In this document: one piece after another, positions 31,958 to 40,923 of the stretch | How positions within the stretch are numbered: the first letter of the stretch is position 1 | Layout: the number at the start of each line of letters is the position of its first letter | Assembly (NCBI GenBank): GCA_910587695.1 | Contig: CAJUNC010000003.1 | Location: forward strand, 62,001-126,000 | From: an uncultured Lactobacillus sp. | GTDB taxonomy: Bacteria > Bacillota > Bacilli > Lactobacillales > Lactobacillaceae | Direction: 5' to 3' | Length of the DNA stretch: 64,000 bases | Notes under the pieces: model-generated | Told to the model about the DNA's origin: nothing | What the model saw: the letters and a program-made list of their open reading frames with translations, nothing else | The model's database searches: none | Program-made: the position numbers and the translations under genes

Positions 31958-32478
31958 TTATCTTTGATCTCCTTGATCCCTAAGATTTCAGATGCAAGGT
32001 CTCTCAAACTCTTTCCAAATTGTTCAATACCTTCACTGGAATTTTTGCCTTTTGCAATTGCGATAAGTGCTTTGGCAGCTTTCTGAACACCACCGGCAGC
32101 ATTTACAAATTTTTTGATTTTAGCTAATTTTAAGACACCGACAGCTGTGGTTCCAATGGCCCATGAAATAGAAGTAATGCACCACCCAAGTCCTCTTTTA
32201 GTGCGCTCCCCTGTAAATTTTAAATTTACACCATTTTCAAGCATAAAACGATCGATTTCAGCTTGATCTGACCTATCAAGCATATCTTGTGGTAATTTTT
32301 CCACTGCAGTAAGAAGAGTTACTAGCGAAGTGGGGGATAGATCAGCAAGCAAAGAATCTACCGACTGATGTGTATTTTGAGTGTTTGTTTGGCTAGCAAA
32401 TACAGGAACTGTATGCACGACTGTGAGATCAAGCAGTAGTGTGACAAAGAACAATACGACAAACTTTTGAACTTTCAT
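31948..32478 (-). CDS. Secreted bacteriocin-like protein, unknown family
   Basis: 176 residues from ATG 32478 with GGAGGCG upstream. A typical signal peptide (MKVQKFVVLFFVTLLLDL, then VPVFASQ with a likely AxA-type cut) is followed by an acidic 80-residue segment. The C-terminal half after a basic TKRG site is glycine/alanine-rich and amphipathic (WAIGTTAVGVLKLAKIKKFV, GGVQKAAKALIAIAKGK) with two cysteines (GWCITS and DNCF end) that could form a disulfide. A proprotein releasing an antimicrobial C-terminal part would fit this layout. I do not recognise it from a known family. Its gene overlaps that of a small membrane protein. Confidence 0.55.
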   Translation of the reverse strand: MKVQKFVVLFFVTLLLDLTVVHTVPVFASQTNTQNTHQSVDSLLADLSPTSLVTLLTAVEKLPQDMLDRSDQAEIDRFMLENGVNLKFTGERTKRGLGWCITSISWAIGTTAVGVLKLAKIKKFVNAAGGVQKAAKALIAIAKGKNSSEGIEQFGKSLRDLASEILGIKEIKDNCF

Positions 32479-32694
32479 AGCTTAACGCCTCCTAATAAAT
32501 AAACGTTACTGCATTATCCAACTATTCAAGTGATCTTTCTTTGTGAGCCAAATTATAAAAGGGATTCTCCAAAGTGTAAAGTTATAATTGTATTAAATAT
32601 AACTAATTGTTTTTTATAAGCCGAGCAAAATAAATGATTACAGCTAACTTTTAGTTATACTATAAAAGAGAAGAAAAAGTAGGAGGGTATTGTT

Positions 32695-33141
32695 ATGGAT
32701 AAAAAAGATGAGCGAACAATTGAGACTCCAAAACAAAAAGCTAACAAAGCTGTGCATACAGCAGCACTCGGAGCAGCCACGGTTGCTGTTACCCCGATCC
32801 CGTTTGCTGATGCTGTCGCTTTGATGCCGATCCAGACTGCAATGATCGTTCAGATCTACCGCGCCTATGGCAAAAAAGTATCCAAAGGTATGGTCCAAGG
32901 TGTGCTCAAATCGACTTTTGCAACGACACTGGGACGCAGTTTGGCGGGAAATTTATTTAAGCTCGTTCCTGGAGCTGGGAGCATAGTGGGTGGCACGATC
33001 AGTGCTGGAGTTGCTGTTTCCGTAACAGAAGCGATCGGGCAAGTGTTGATCAAGGAGTTTGAAGATGGCAATTCACTTGATCTTGAAAGTCTAAGTTCGG
33101 TCATCTTAACAGCGATCGCGATCGCTACCAAGAAAAAATAA
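32695..33141 (+). CDS. DUF697/YcjF-like membrane-associated protein
   Basis: 148 residues from ATG 32695 with AGGAGGG 8 bases upstream. After a charged N-terminus it has two hydrophobic hairpins (AAATVAVTPIPFADAVALMP, and LVPGAGSIVGGTISAGVAVS) separated by a helix with RAYGKKVSKGM, and ends in IKEFEDGNSLDLESL. This is the pattern of DUF697 (YcjF-type) proteins, often associated with GTPases and membranes. It is the intact member of a small family here: a broken copy at 26940 and a diverged one at 27639. Function unknown. The HAD phosphatase gene follows 13 bases later. Confidence 0.7.
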   Translation: MDKKDERTIETPKQKANKAVHTAALGAATVAVTPIPFADAVALMPIQTAMIVQIYRAYGKKVSKGMVQGVLKSTFATTLGRSLAGNLFKLVPGAGSIVGGTISAGVAVSVTEAIGQVLIKEFEDGNSLDLESLSSVILTAIAIATKKK

Positions 33142-33154
33142 AGGGATGTATAAA

Positions 33155-33847
33155 ATGAAACGCTACAAGACGCTACTTTTTGATGTTGATGATACCTTAC
33201 TTGATTTCCATGCCGCCCAAGATCAAGCACTCGACCAACTATTTACGTCAGTCGATATCGAGCCGACCGCTACGGTAAAACAGGCCTATGCAACATATAA
33301 TCAAGGATTGTGGGAAAAGTTAGAACGAAATGAGATCACACGTGATGAGTTGATGGCGACACGGTTTCCGACTTTTTTTAAGGAGCATTTTGGCAAAAAA
33401 TTAGCTAATAATAGCTTAAATGATCGTTATTTACAGTTTTTAGCTAATGGTCATCAGGCGCTCCCTGGGGCACGGGAATTATTGGAAGATCTAGCTGGGC
33501 GTGACTATGAGCTGTATATTGTGACTAACGGTGTTAAATTCATCCAAGAAAAGCGGCTAAAGGAGTCTAAGTTTGATCAATATTTCAAACAGATTTTCAT
33601 CTCAGAGACGTTAGGTGCCCAAAAGCCGTCACAACTCTTTTTCAAACGTGCTTTTGACCAAATAGCTGGGTTTGATAAAGATAAAACTTTGATCATCGGC
33701 GACTCTTTGAGCTCAGATATGTTAGGCGGACAAAATGCTGGGATCGATACGCTATGGTTGAATCGTAAGCAACAAGTGGCTGAGCCTAAGATCAAGATCG
33801 ATCTGGAAGCTAGTTCGCTTGAGCAGATAAGTGATATTTTAAGCTAA
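33155..33847 (+). CDS. yjjG: YjjG-type HAD pyrimidine nucleotidase
   Basis: A HAD-superfamily 5'-nucleotidase of 230 residues. YjjG-like enzymes remove phosphate from noncanonical pyrimidine nucleotides and so clean the pool. Motif I is DVDDTLLDF (Asp10 nucleophile, Asp12), motif II is the VTNG segment near residue 110, and motif IV GDSLSSDMLGG near 180. ATG 33155 is spaced 10 bases from AGGG; an ATG at 33146 abuts that site and is unlikely. It forms a short operon with the DUF697 gene, perhaps by chance. Confidence 0.85.
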   Translation: MKRYKTLLFDVDDTLLDFHAAQDQALDQLFTSVDIEPTATVKQAYATYNQGLWEKLERNEITRDELMATRFPTFFKEHFGKKLANNSLNDRYLQFLANGHQALPGARELLEDLAGRDYELYIVTNGVKFIQEKRLKESKFDQYFKQIFISETLGAQKPSQLFFKRAFDQIAGFDKDKTLIIGDSLSSDMLGGQNAGIDTLWLNRKQQVAEPKIKIDLEASSLEQISDILS

Positions 33848-33915
33848 ATAAATGAAGTTGTAATCTCTTTGTATGAATGCTATGCTTTGGAAAAAGAAGC
33901 AAGAGGGGAAAAATC

Positions 33916-34440
33916 ATGAATTGCATAGTAGAACTATACCATTGTAATTATGAAAGCCGTGTGGAAAGTTTTTTAAAGCATAAAGAGTTACGGATCAGCC
34001 ACCATAAAGATGACAGTGAGTGGGGCGGAACGGGGATGTATTTTTGGGATAACGAAGGTAATGCAGAATATTGGAAAAAACAAAAAGATGGTAAGGCAGA
34101 TATTTTTCGTTGTTACGTTAAGTTTGATGCTAGAAATGATTTACTCGATCTGACTGATTTAAATGTTGAAAAGAGATTAGATCAATTTATACGGCTTGCT
34201 AGTAAAGAACCAAAACTACAATATTTAAAGAAAGCTTCTATTGGGGATAAAATTGATTTCTTTTGTGAAAAATGTAATGTTAAATTAGTGAAGTTTTTTG
34301 GTAAGTATCCTAAAACCCCTCAAACTGAATTGCTTGATTCAGAAAATAGGGTGCAGAAATTAACTAATCAGGTAAAGGTTATATATTGCGTAAAAGAGGG
34401 AAATGGTGGAATTTTTACTGGAAACATAGAAAAGAGTTGA
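33916..34440 (+). CDS. ADP-ribosyltransferase-like protein, possible toxin
   Basis: 174 residues from ATG 33916 with GAGGGG 8 bases upstream. The beginning LYHCNYESRVESFLKHKELR followed by WGGTGMYFWDNEGNAEYW resembles the LYHG...G-G-YF...A-x-x-W/Y pattern of ART-fold proteins such as the DUF3990 group. A catalytic glutamate cannot be assigned. It is directly followed, 5 bases after its stop, by a small gene broken by a stop codon, an arrangement typical of toxin-antitoxin pairs. Fold assignment is by pattern only and uncertain. Confidence 0.45.
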   Translation: MNCIVELYHCNYESRVESFLKHKELRISHHKDDSEWGGTGMYFWDNEGNAEYWKKQKDGKADIFRCYVKFDARNDLLDLTDLNVEKRLDQFIRLASKEPKLQYLKKASIGDKIDFFCEKCNVKLVKFFGKYPKTPQTELLDSENRVQKLTNQVKVIYCVKEGNGGIFTGNIEKS

Positions 34441-34445
34441 ATGAC

Positions 34446-34703
34446 ATGTCATTGCTTAACAGAATGGATAAGCTGATCGAAGGATTAGAGTCAGGAGATA
34501 CTAAGTTCCTAGAATCCTTAGATGCTGAATTTTATGAATATGCTCAGTAGCAAAAAGAAAAACGGAATAAACAGATAAAAACTAGTATTTTATTAGATAC
34601 GGTCGTTTCTGCAACATCTAATTCACTTAAAAAGGAAAAAGGTGTTCAACAGGGGATCAAAAAATATACTACAATTAAAGTAGATCTTGATAATTTAACC
34701 TAA
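34446..34703 (+). pseudogene. Small gene with in-frame stop next to the ART-like gene
   Basis: ATG 34446 opens an 85-codon frame that ends at TAA 34701-34703 and is interrupted by TAG at 34548-34550 (codon 35). Without it the product would be a charged helical protein (MSLLNRMDKLIEGLESGDTK, then KKEKGVQQGIKKYTTIK). It starts 5 bases after the ART-like gene. It looks like an antitoxin-type partner inactivated by one substitution. The sequence family is not recognised. Confidence 0.45.
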
Positions 34704-34811
34704 TGAAGTAGATGTGGCTTAAGGGAGAAAATAACTGTTAATTAAATGCATTAAAATATAATCAAATGTGATGTAATATCTACAAGAAAGATAAAATGTG
34801 AGGTAGATATT

Positions 34812-35279
34812 ATGGCGATATTAAAAACAAAAGAAATAGCTGAAAGATCGGGCGTTACTGTTTTAATCCTACAACGCTGGGATAACAATGGGGCTTTAAA
34901 AACTTATTGTGCTCCCATGCTAAAGGTGTTATTCTTGATGAAATAATTACTAAAAGAAGTAATGGATAATCAAGTCGACACAATCTTTATTACCTATAAA
35001 GATAGATTTATCCGCTTTGGTTATGATTGGTTTGAAAGATTATGTAAGATGCACAATACGGAAATTGTAGTGTTAAATAACATTGAAACTAGTCCTACTC
35101 AAGAAATGATCGACGATATGATAAGTATCGTACATGTATTTTCTTGTCGCTTATATGGTTTACGTAAATATAAAAGTAAATTAAAAAATGACAGGTCTTT
35201 GAAAGTTGGTGAGAATAATGATTCGAGTTCAAAAAGTAAGGCTTTATCCAAACAAGACCATGAAAAAGGTGATCGATGA
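34812..35279 (+). pseudogene. IS607-type serine recombinase TnpA, decayed
   Basis: The start at ATG 34812 reads ILKTKEIAERSGVTVLILQRW, the MerR-like helix-turn-helix of IS607 recombinases, but the frame is lost near 34925. The C-terminal part (34962-35279) reads DTIFITYKDRFIRFGYDW and MHNTEIVVLNN, normal for the family. The catalytic serine segment (about 70-80 residues between) is missing. The recombinase cannot work, so the element moves only if helped in trans. Its end overlaps the tnpB start. Confidence 0.75.
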
Positions 35280-36372
35280 TTTATGTGATTATCGCAGATA
35301 TTGTTGGAATCAAGGCTTAGCTTTATGGAATGATATGTATGATAGTTCCTTGATTTTAGGGGATAAAAAGTTAAAACCTAGCGAACGTAAAGTTCGTGAT
35401 GAATTAGTAGCTAATAAAGCGGATTGGCAGTATCAATTATCAGCTCGTTGTTTACAATTATCGATCTCTGATCTAGGTAAAGCTTGGAAAAATTTCTTTG
35501 ATAAGGCACAACCAGATTGGGGCAAGCCTAAATTTAAGTCTAAAAAAGCTCCTAGACAAGGCTTTAAAACTGATCGAGCTAAGATCATTGATGGAAAATT
35601 ACGCTTAGATAAACCTCTAGGGATCAAAACTTGGTACGATATCAGATTTAAAGGGGCTAAGTCTTTAGAAGGTGATTTAAAAGTAGTTTCAATTTACCGT
35701 GAAAATGATAAATACTGGGCTAGTCTACCTTTTGAAGTAGAGATAAAAAAGAAGATCAAGACTGGTAAGCATTCAGCCGTTGACGCCAATGTCGGACATC
35801 TAAACTACACAGATGGTAAGATAAACATCTTGCCAGATAATTTGAAACGACTTTATAAACGTATCAAGTATTATCAAAGAAAATTAGCTAAAAAACGTGT
35901 GGTTAATGGAAATAAAGCTACTAAAACAAATAATTACGTTAAAACGAGAGCCAAGTTACAACGTGATTATCGCAAAGTAGCTAATATTCAACATAATATT
36001 ATCCATAAATTTACAACTAAATTAGTTAGTGATTATGACAAGATCGTAATCGAAGATTTAGATGTAAAGAAAATGCAGATGACACACGTAGCTTCTAAAG
36101 GCTTACAAAGGTCATTATTTGGTTACTTTAGACAAGTATTGATCTATAAAGCTGGCTGGTATGATAAAGAAGTAGTCTTAGCTGATAAATACTATCCAAG
36201 CACACAAAGATGTTCTGATTGCGGTCATATCAAGACTGGTGATGAAAAAATTAGTCTTGATGGTAATCAAAAATACAAAACTAAGCATAATGAATATATT
36301 TGTTATGAATGTGGTGCAGTTATGGATAGAGATGAAAATGCAGTAAAAAATCTTTTGGCTTTAATAGGTTAA
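35218..36372 (+). CDS. tnpB: TnpB RNA-guided nuclease of an IS607-type element
   Basis: 384 residues. TnpB proteins are RNA-guided DNA nucleases that keep the element by cutting empty sites, using an omegaRNA read from the element's right end. The RuvC residues are present: Asp189 (VDANVG), Glu279 (VIEDLDVKK) and Asp372 (MDRDENAVKN). A zinc ribbon CSDCG...CYECG lies between the last two. Length and order are normal, so it looks active. It starts at ATG 35218 with GGTGAG upstream, overlapping the dead tnpA by 62 bases. An in-frame TTG four codons earlier is possible. Confidence 0.9.
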   Translation: MIRVQKVRLYPNKTMKKVIDDLCDYRRYCWNQGLALWNDMYDSSLILGDKKLKPSERKVRDELVANKADWQYQLSARCLQLSISDLGKAWKNFFDKAQPDWGKPKFKSKKAPRQGFKTDRAKIIDGKLRLDKPLGIKTWYDIRFKGAKSLEGDLKVVSIYRENDKYWASLPFEVEIKKKIKTGKHSAVDANVGHLNYTDGKINILPDNLKRLYKRIKYYQRKLAKKRVVNGNKATKTNNYVKTRAKLQRDYRKVANIQHNIIHKFTTKLVSDYDKIVIEDLDVKKMQMTHVASKGLQRSLFGYFRQVLIYKAGWYDKEVVLADKYYPSTQRCSDCGHIKTGDEKISLDGNQKYKTKHNEYICYECGAVMDRDENAVKNLLALIG

Positions 36373-36386
36373 AAATATAACGGGGT

Positions 36387-36560
36387 GAGCTACACCCTTA
36401 GGCTATCTGAGCTAGTCAATGTCATTACCCTCTTGTTAGGATATGGGAACACTAGCGTTGACGGTAGTAAATAAAATTTAGGAAAGGAAAAGCTATATTT
36501 CTTTCTCAAATGTAATCATTTGAGATATTTGATTACGTTTGTTCATATTTTATATAGCAG
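36387..36560 (+). mobile_element. Right end of the IS607-type element with probable omegaRNA scaffold
   Basis: This noncoding 174-base stretch directly after tnpB recurs almost unchanged, on the opposite strand, at 46355-46518. Landmarks are GAGCTACACCCTTAGGCT, TTGTTAGGATATGGGAA, AGGAAAGGAAAAGCTATATT and the hairpin arms CAAATGTAATCA / TGATTACGTTTG, ending TTTTATATAGCAG. Right ends of tnpB elements encode the omegaRNA scaffold; the guide would be the bases after 36560 (TAGACTATGAAACCAG), which span the start codon of the next gene. The shared end defines the element boundary. Confidence 0.7.
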
Positions 36561-36566
36561 TAGACT

Positions 36567-36956
36567 ATGAAACCAGCGATAGAATTAGAAAGATATGAAA
36601 TTGAAGAGTTATCTTATGTTAGAAGTGTAGATAATGAAGACTTAGGATCGGATAATTTAAAGTTGGCAATAGAATCGGGAATGACTGAGGATAGGAAAAA
36701 CGGCAAGGTCACATTAAAGGCAAAATTTGTTGATCAAGGCGAAAATAAGACGATAGTGGCTCGAGTGAGTGGGTACTTCACGATCAATTCAGAGAGTGAG
36801 CAAGAAAATTATTTGGTAGTTAATGGAGCTGCAATCGTTTTTCCTTATCTACGAAGTGCCATCTCAATGGTTTCATCTTTAGATAGTTCAGATGCTGTGT
36901 TGATCCCCACGGTAAATATACTATCCTTATTAGAAGAACAGGCGAAAGATAAGTGA
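36567..36956 (+). CDS. SecB-like chaperone
   Basis: 129 residues with the SecB pattern: beta strands VTLKAKFVDQ and IVARVSGYFTI, then YLVVNGAAIVFPYLRSAIS and VLIPTVNI at the end, matching the N/G-P/A-ILFPY-R and P-x-N-F/I features of SecB-fold proteins. SecB keeps proteins unfolded for export. In Firmicutes such proteins are often solitary or linked to toxin-antitoxin systems. The ATG at 36567 lies only 6 bases after the IS607 right end and has no ribosome binding site, so insertion may have cut away its expression signals. Confidence 0.65.
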   Translation: MKPAIELERYEIEELSYVRSVDNEDLGSDNLKLAIESGMTEDRKNGKVTLKAKFVDQGENKTIVARVSGYFTINSESEQENYLVVNGAAIVFPYLRSAISMVSSLDSSDAVLIPTVNILSLLEEQAKDK

Positions 36957-37011
36957 TAAAAAGGTATGTCCAACACTGACAAATTAGTTTTCAGAAAACG
37001 TGCAAAAAGTA

Positions 37012-37040
37012 TTGACAGTACCGGTTTTTATTGCTACACT
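37012..37040 (+). promoter_or_regulatory. rpoBC promoter
   Basis: TTGACA (37012-37017), 17 bases, TACACT (37035-37040), about 230 bases before rpoB. The leader contains a terminator-like hairpin. Confidence 0.75.
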
Positions 37041-37107
37041 ATATAGATGCAAAAACTGTGAATTTAGATGCTTGATACGATCTATTGTCCGGATCAGGCA
37101 AACGAAG

Positions 37108-37161
37108 AAGCAAAAATAGTGAGGTTTATTTTATTAAACATGATCTGTTTTTGCTTTTTTT
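37108..37161 (+). terminator. Terminator-like hairpin in the rpoB leader
   Basis: AAGCAAAAA and TTTTTGCTT enclose an inner GTTTATTTTATTAAAC hairpin and are followed by eight T. Placed between promoter and rpoB, it may be an attenuator, or a terminator that leaves rpoBC to another promoter. Confidence 0.6.
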
Positions 37162-37270
37162 TGCCAAAATTCACTGAAAATTTTTGCAAAAAGTTATTTG
37201 TAACATAATTGTAATATTAATTTTCAGTTGTAGCAGCAATTTACAGTAAATATTTTGAGAGGTGAACAAC

Positions 37271-40200
37271 TTGGCAGGACATTTAGTAAAATACGGCAAA
37301 CACCGTGAACGCAGAAGTTATTCTCGAATCAAAGAAGTTCTAGATCTGCCTAACTTGATCGAGATCCAAACAGACTCTTACAAATGGTTCTTAGACGAAG
37401 GTTTGCGTGAGATGTTTGAAGACATCATGCCTATCGAAGACTTCGCAGGGAACTTATCACTTGAATTTGTCGATTATCAATTGTTAGAACCAAAGTACAC
37501 GGTTGACGAAGCACGTGAACACGACGCTAACTACTCAGCACCATTACACGTTACTTTGCGTTTGATCAATAAGGAAACTGGGGAGATCAAGTCACAAGAC
37601 GTCTTCTTTGGCGATTTTCCATTGATGACAAAGCAAGGTACATTCATCATCAACGGTGCTGAACGTGTTATTGTCTCACAATTAGTTCGTTCACCCGGCG
37701 TATACTTTAACTCTGAATTAGATAAAAATGGCCGTGAAAACTACGGTACAACGGTGATCCCTAACCGTGGTGCTTGGTTGGAATACGAAACAGATGCTAA
37801 AAACGTTGCTTATGTACGTATCGACCGCACACGTAAGATCCCATTGACAGAATTGATTCGTGCTTTGGGTTACGAATCAGATTCTCAAATTCTTGAAATG
37901 CTCGGTGAAACTGATGCATTGATGAATACTTTGGAAAAAGATATCCATAAGAACATGGAAGATTCCCGTGTTGAAGAATCCTTGAAAGATATCTACGAAC
38001 GCCTACGTCCAGGCGAACCAAAGACAGCTGATTCTGCACGTAGTCTTTTGACAGCGCGTTTCTTTGATCCAAAACGTTATGATCTAGCAGCTGTTGGTCG
38101 TTATAAGATCAACAAGAAGCTTGATTTGAAGACACGTCTATTGAACACACGTGTAGCTGAAACTTTAGCTGATCCAGAAACAGGCGAGATCATCGTCAAT
38201 AAGGGTGACCTTTTAGATAAGGTAGCTATGGAAAAATTAGCTCCTTACCTCAAGCGTGATGATTTCAAGATGGTGACCTTCCATCCATCTGAAGAAGGCG
38301 TAGTCCAAGAACCAATGACTTTACAGATCATCAAGGTCTACTCTGAAACAGATCCAGAACGCGTGATCAACGTGATCGGTAACGGTAATGTACCTTTGGA
38401 ATACAAGCACATCACCCCAGCTGATATCTTGGCTTCCATGAACTACTTCTTCAACTTACAAGAAGGTTTAGGTAGCGTTGACGATATCGACCACTTGGGT
38501 AACCGTCGTATCCGTTCTGTGGGTGAATTATTACAAAACCAATTCCGTATCGGTTTGACACGGATGGAACGTGTGGTTCGTGAAAGAATGTCTATCCAAG
38601 ACATCGCAACGGTAACGCCACAACAATTGATCAACATCCGTCCAGTTGTTGCTTCGATCAAGGAATTCTTTGGTAGTTCCCAGTTATCCCAGTTCATGGA
38701 TCAAACAAACCCACTTGGCGAACTTACACATAAGCGTCGTCTTTCAGCCTTAGGGCCTGGTGGTTTGACACGTGACCGTGCTGGCTATGAAGTTCGTGAC
38801 GTTCACTATACTCACTATGGTCGTATGTGTCCGATCGAAACGCCTGAAGGTCCTAACATCGGTTTGATCAACAGTTTGTCTACCTATGCTCGTGTCAACA
38901 AATATGGTTTCGTGGAAACACCATACCGTCGTGTTTCTTGGGATACACATAAAGTTACTGATAAGATCGACTACTTGACAGCTGATGAAGAAGATAACTA
39001 TGTCGTAGCACAAGCTAACTCACCATTAAACGATGATGGTTCATTCGTTGATAATGTTGTTATGGCTCGTCATAAAGATGAAAATATCGAAATTTCCGTT
39101 GATAAAGTCGACTACATGGACGTGTCACCAAAACAAGTTGTTGCGGTCGCTACAGCATGTATTCCTTTCTTGGAAAACGATGACTCCAACCGTGCTTTGA
39201 TGGGTGCTAACATGCAGCGTCAGGCTGTTCCTTTGATCAAGCCACATGCTCCATTAGTTGGTACTGGTATCGAATACAAAGCTGCTCATGACTCCGGTGA
39301 TGCTTTGATCGCTGACCATGATGGTACAGTTGAATACGTTGATGCTCGTGAGATCCGCGTGCGTCGTGAAGATGGCTCTTTAGATACTTACAAGTTGATG
39401 AAATTCCGTCGTTCTAACGGTGGTAAGAACTACAACCAAACACCGATCGTACGTGTTGGTGACCATGTTGATGCTGATGATGTGTTAGCTGATGGTCCAT
39501 CAATGGAAGAAGGGGAATTAGCTTTAGGGCAAAACCCACTTATCGCCTTCATGACTTGGGATGGTTACAACTTCGAAGATGCTATCGCGATCAACGAACG
39601 TTTAGTTAAAGAAGATGTTTATACTTCGATCCACATCGAAGAACATGAATCCGAAGCTCGTGATACCAAACTCGGGCCTGAAGAAATGACACGTGAGATC
39701 CCTAACGTTGGTGAAGATGCGTTGAAGAACTTAGATGAGTTCGGTATCGTACGTATCGGGGCTGAAGTTAAGGATGGCGATATCTTAGTTGGTAAAGTTA
39801 CACCTAAAGGGATGACTGAATTGTCAGCTGAAGAACGCTTATTGCATGCGATCTTTGGTGAAAAAGCACGTGAAGTTCGTGATACTTCCTTACGTGTGCC
39901 TCACGGTGGTGGCGGTATCGTCCAAGACGTGAAGATCTTCACACGTGAAGCTGGCGATGAACTAGCACCTGGTGTTAACATGATGGTTCGTGTTTACATT
40001 GCACAAAAACGTAAATTACAAGTCGGTGATAAGATGGCTGGTCGTCACGGTAACAAGGGTACAGTCTCTGTTGTTATCCCTGAAGAAGATATGCCATTTA
40101 TGCCAGATGGTACACCGATCGACATCATGCTTTCTCCAATGGGTGTGCCTTCCCGTATGAACATCGGACAAGTATTAGATCTTCACTTGGGTATGGCTGC

Positions 40201-40882
40201 TCGTAAACTCGGTATCCACGTAACTTCACCAGTTTTCGATGGTGCGCGTGACGAAGATATCTGGGCTGCACTAAAAGAAGCTGGTCTTCCATCCGACGGT
40301 AAGACAGTTCTTTACGATGGTCGTACAGGTGAAGCATTCGATAACCGTGTCGCTGTCGGTGTCATGTACTACATGAAACTCGCTCACATGGTCGATGATA
40401 AGATCCACGCTCGTTCGATCGGACCTTACTCCTTGGTCACACAACAACCTCTTGGTGGTAAAGCACAATTTGGTGGCCAAAGATTTGGGGAAATGGAAGT
40501 TTGGGCCCTTGAAGCTTATGGGGCAGCTTACACCTTACAAGAGATCTTGACTTACAAGTCTGATGACGTGGTCGGCCGTGTTAAGACTTATGAAGCTATC
40601 GTTAAGGGTGAACAAATTCCACAACCAGGCGTGCCTGAATCATTCCGCGTTTTAGTTAAGGAATTACAATCACTTGGTCTTGATATGAAAGTGCTCGACG
40701 CTCAAAAACAAGAGATCGAATTGCGCGACATGGACGAAGATGATGATGACATTATGAAAGTCGATGCATTAGCTAAAGTTTCTGAAGAAGAAAAAGCTAA
40801 GCGCGAAAAAGCAGCAGCTGAAAAAGCAGCTGCTGCAGAAGGCTCAAAACCAGCCGAAGAAGAAACAAAAGTTGAAAAGTAG
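37271..40882 (+). CDS. rpoB: RNA polymerase beta subunit
   Basis: Beta subunit of RNA polymerase, 1203 residues, forming half of the active-site cleft. TTG 37271 ([12 protein letters not shown]) is preceded by GAGAGGTG at the right spacing; the GTG at 37262 overlaps that site. The rifampicin region is intact and wild-type in type: [20 protein letters not shown], then [10 protein letters not shown], with Asp, His and Ser in the three usual resistance positions. The acidic, alanine- and lysine-rich C-terminal tail ([12 protein letters not shown]) is low complexity. rpoC follows after 41 bases. Confidence 0.98.
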   Translation: MAGHLVKYGKHRERRSYSRIKEVLDLPNLIEIQTDSYKWFLDEGLREMFEDIMPIEDFAGNLSLEFVDYQLLEPKYTVDEAREHDANYSAPLHVTLRLINKETGEIKSQDVFFGDFPLMTKQGTFIINGAERVIVSQLVRSPGVYFNSELDKNGRENYGTTVIPNRGAWLEYETDAKNVAYVRIDRTRKIPLTELIRALGYESDSQILEMLGETDALMNTLEKDIHKNMEDSRVEESLKDIYERLRPGEPKTADSARSLLTARFFDPKRYDLAAVGRYKINKKLDLKTRLLNTRVAETLADPETGEIIVNKGDLLDKVAMEKLAPYLKRDDFKMVTFHPSEEGVVQEPMTLQIIKVYSETDPERVINVIGNGNVPLEYKHITPADILASMNYFFNLQEGLGSVDDIDHLGNRRIRSVGELLQNQFRIGLTRMERVVRERMSIQDIATVTPQQLINIRPVVASIKEFFGSSQLSQFMDQTNPLGELTHKRRLSALGPGGLTRDRAGYEVRDVHYTHYGRMCPIETPEGPNIGLINSLSTYARVNKYGFVETPYRRVSWDTHKVTDKIDYLTADEEDNYVVAQANSPLNDDGSFVDNVVMARHKDENIEISVDKVDYMDVSPKQVVAVATACIPFLENDDSNRALMGANMQRQAVPLIKPHAPLVGTGIEYKAAHDSGDALIADHDGTVEYVDAREIRVRREDGSLDTYKLMKFRRSNGGKNYNQTPIVRVGDHVDADDVLADGPSMEEGELALGQNPLIAFMTWDGYNFEDAIAINERLVKEDVYTSIHIEEHESEARDTKLGPEEMTREIPNVGEDALKNLDEFGIVRIGAEVKDGDILVGKVTPKGMTELSAEERLLHAIFGEKAREVRDTSLRVPHGGGGIVQDVKIFTREAGDELAPGVNMMVRVYIAQKRKLQVGDKMAGRHGNKGTVSVVIPEEDMPFMPDGTPIDIMLSPMGVPSRMNIGQVLDLHLGMAARKLGIHVTSPVFDGARDEDIWAALKEAGLPSDGKTVLYDGRTGEAFDNRVAVGVMYYMKLAHMVDDKIHARSIGPYSLVTQQPLGGKAQFGGQRFGEMEVWALEAYGAAYTLQEILTYKSDDVVGRVKTYEAIVKGEQIPQPGVPESFRVLVKELQSLGLDMKVLDAQKQEIELRDMDEDDDDIMKVDALAKVSEEEKAKREKAAAEKAAAAEGSKPAEEETKVEK

Positions 40883-40923
40883 TAAACACTCGTATTTCAA
40901 AATAAGAAAGGGAGGTCGGTCCT

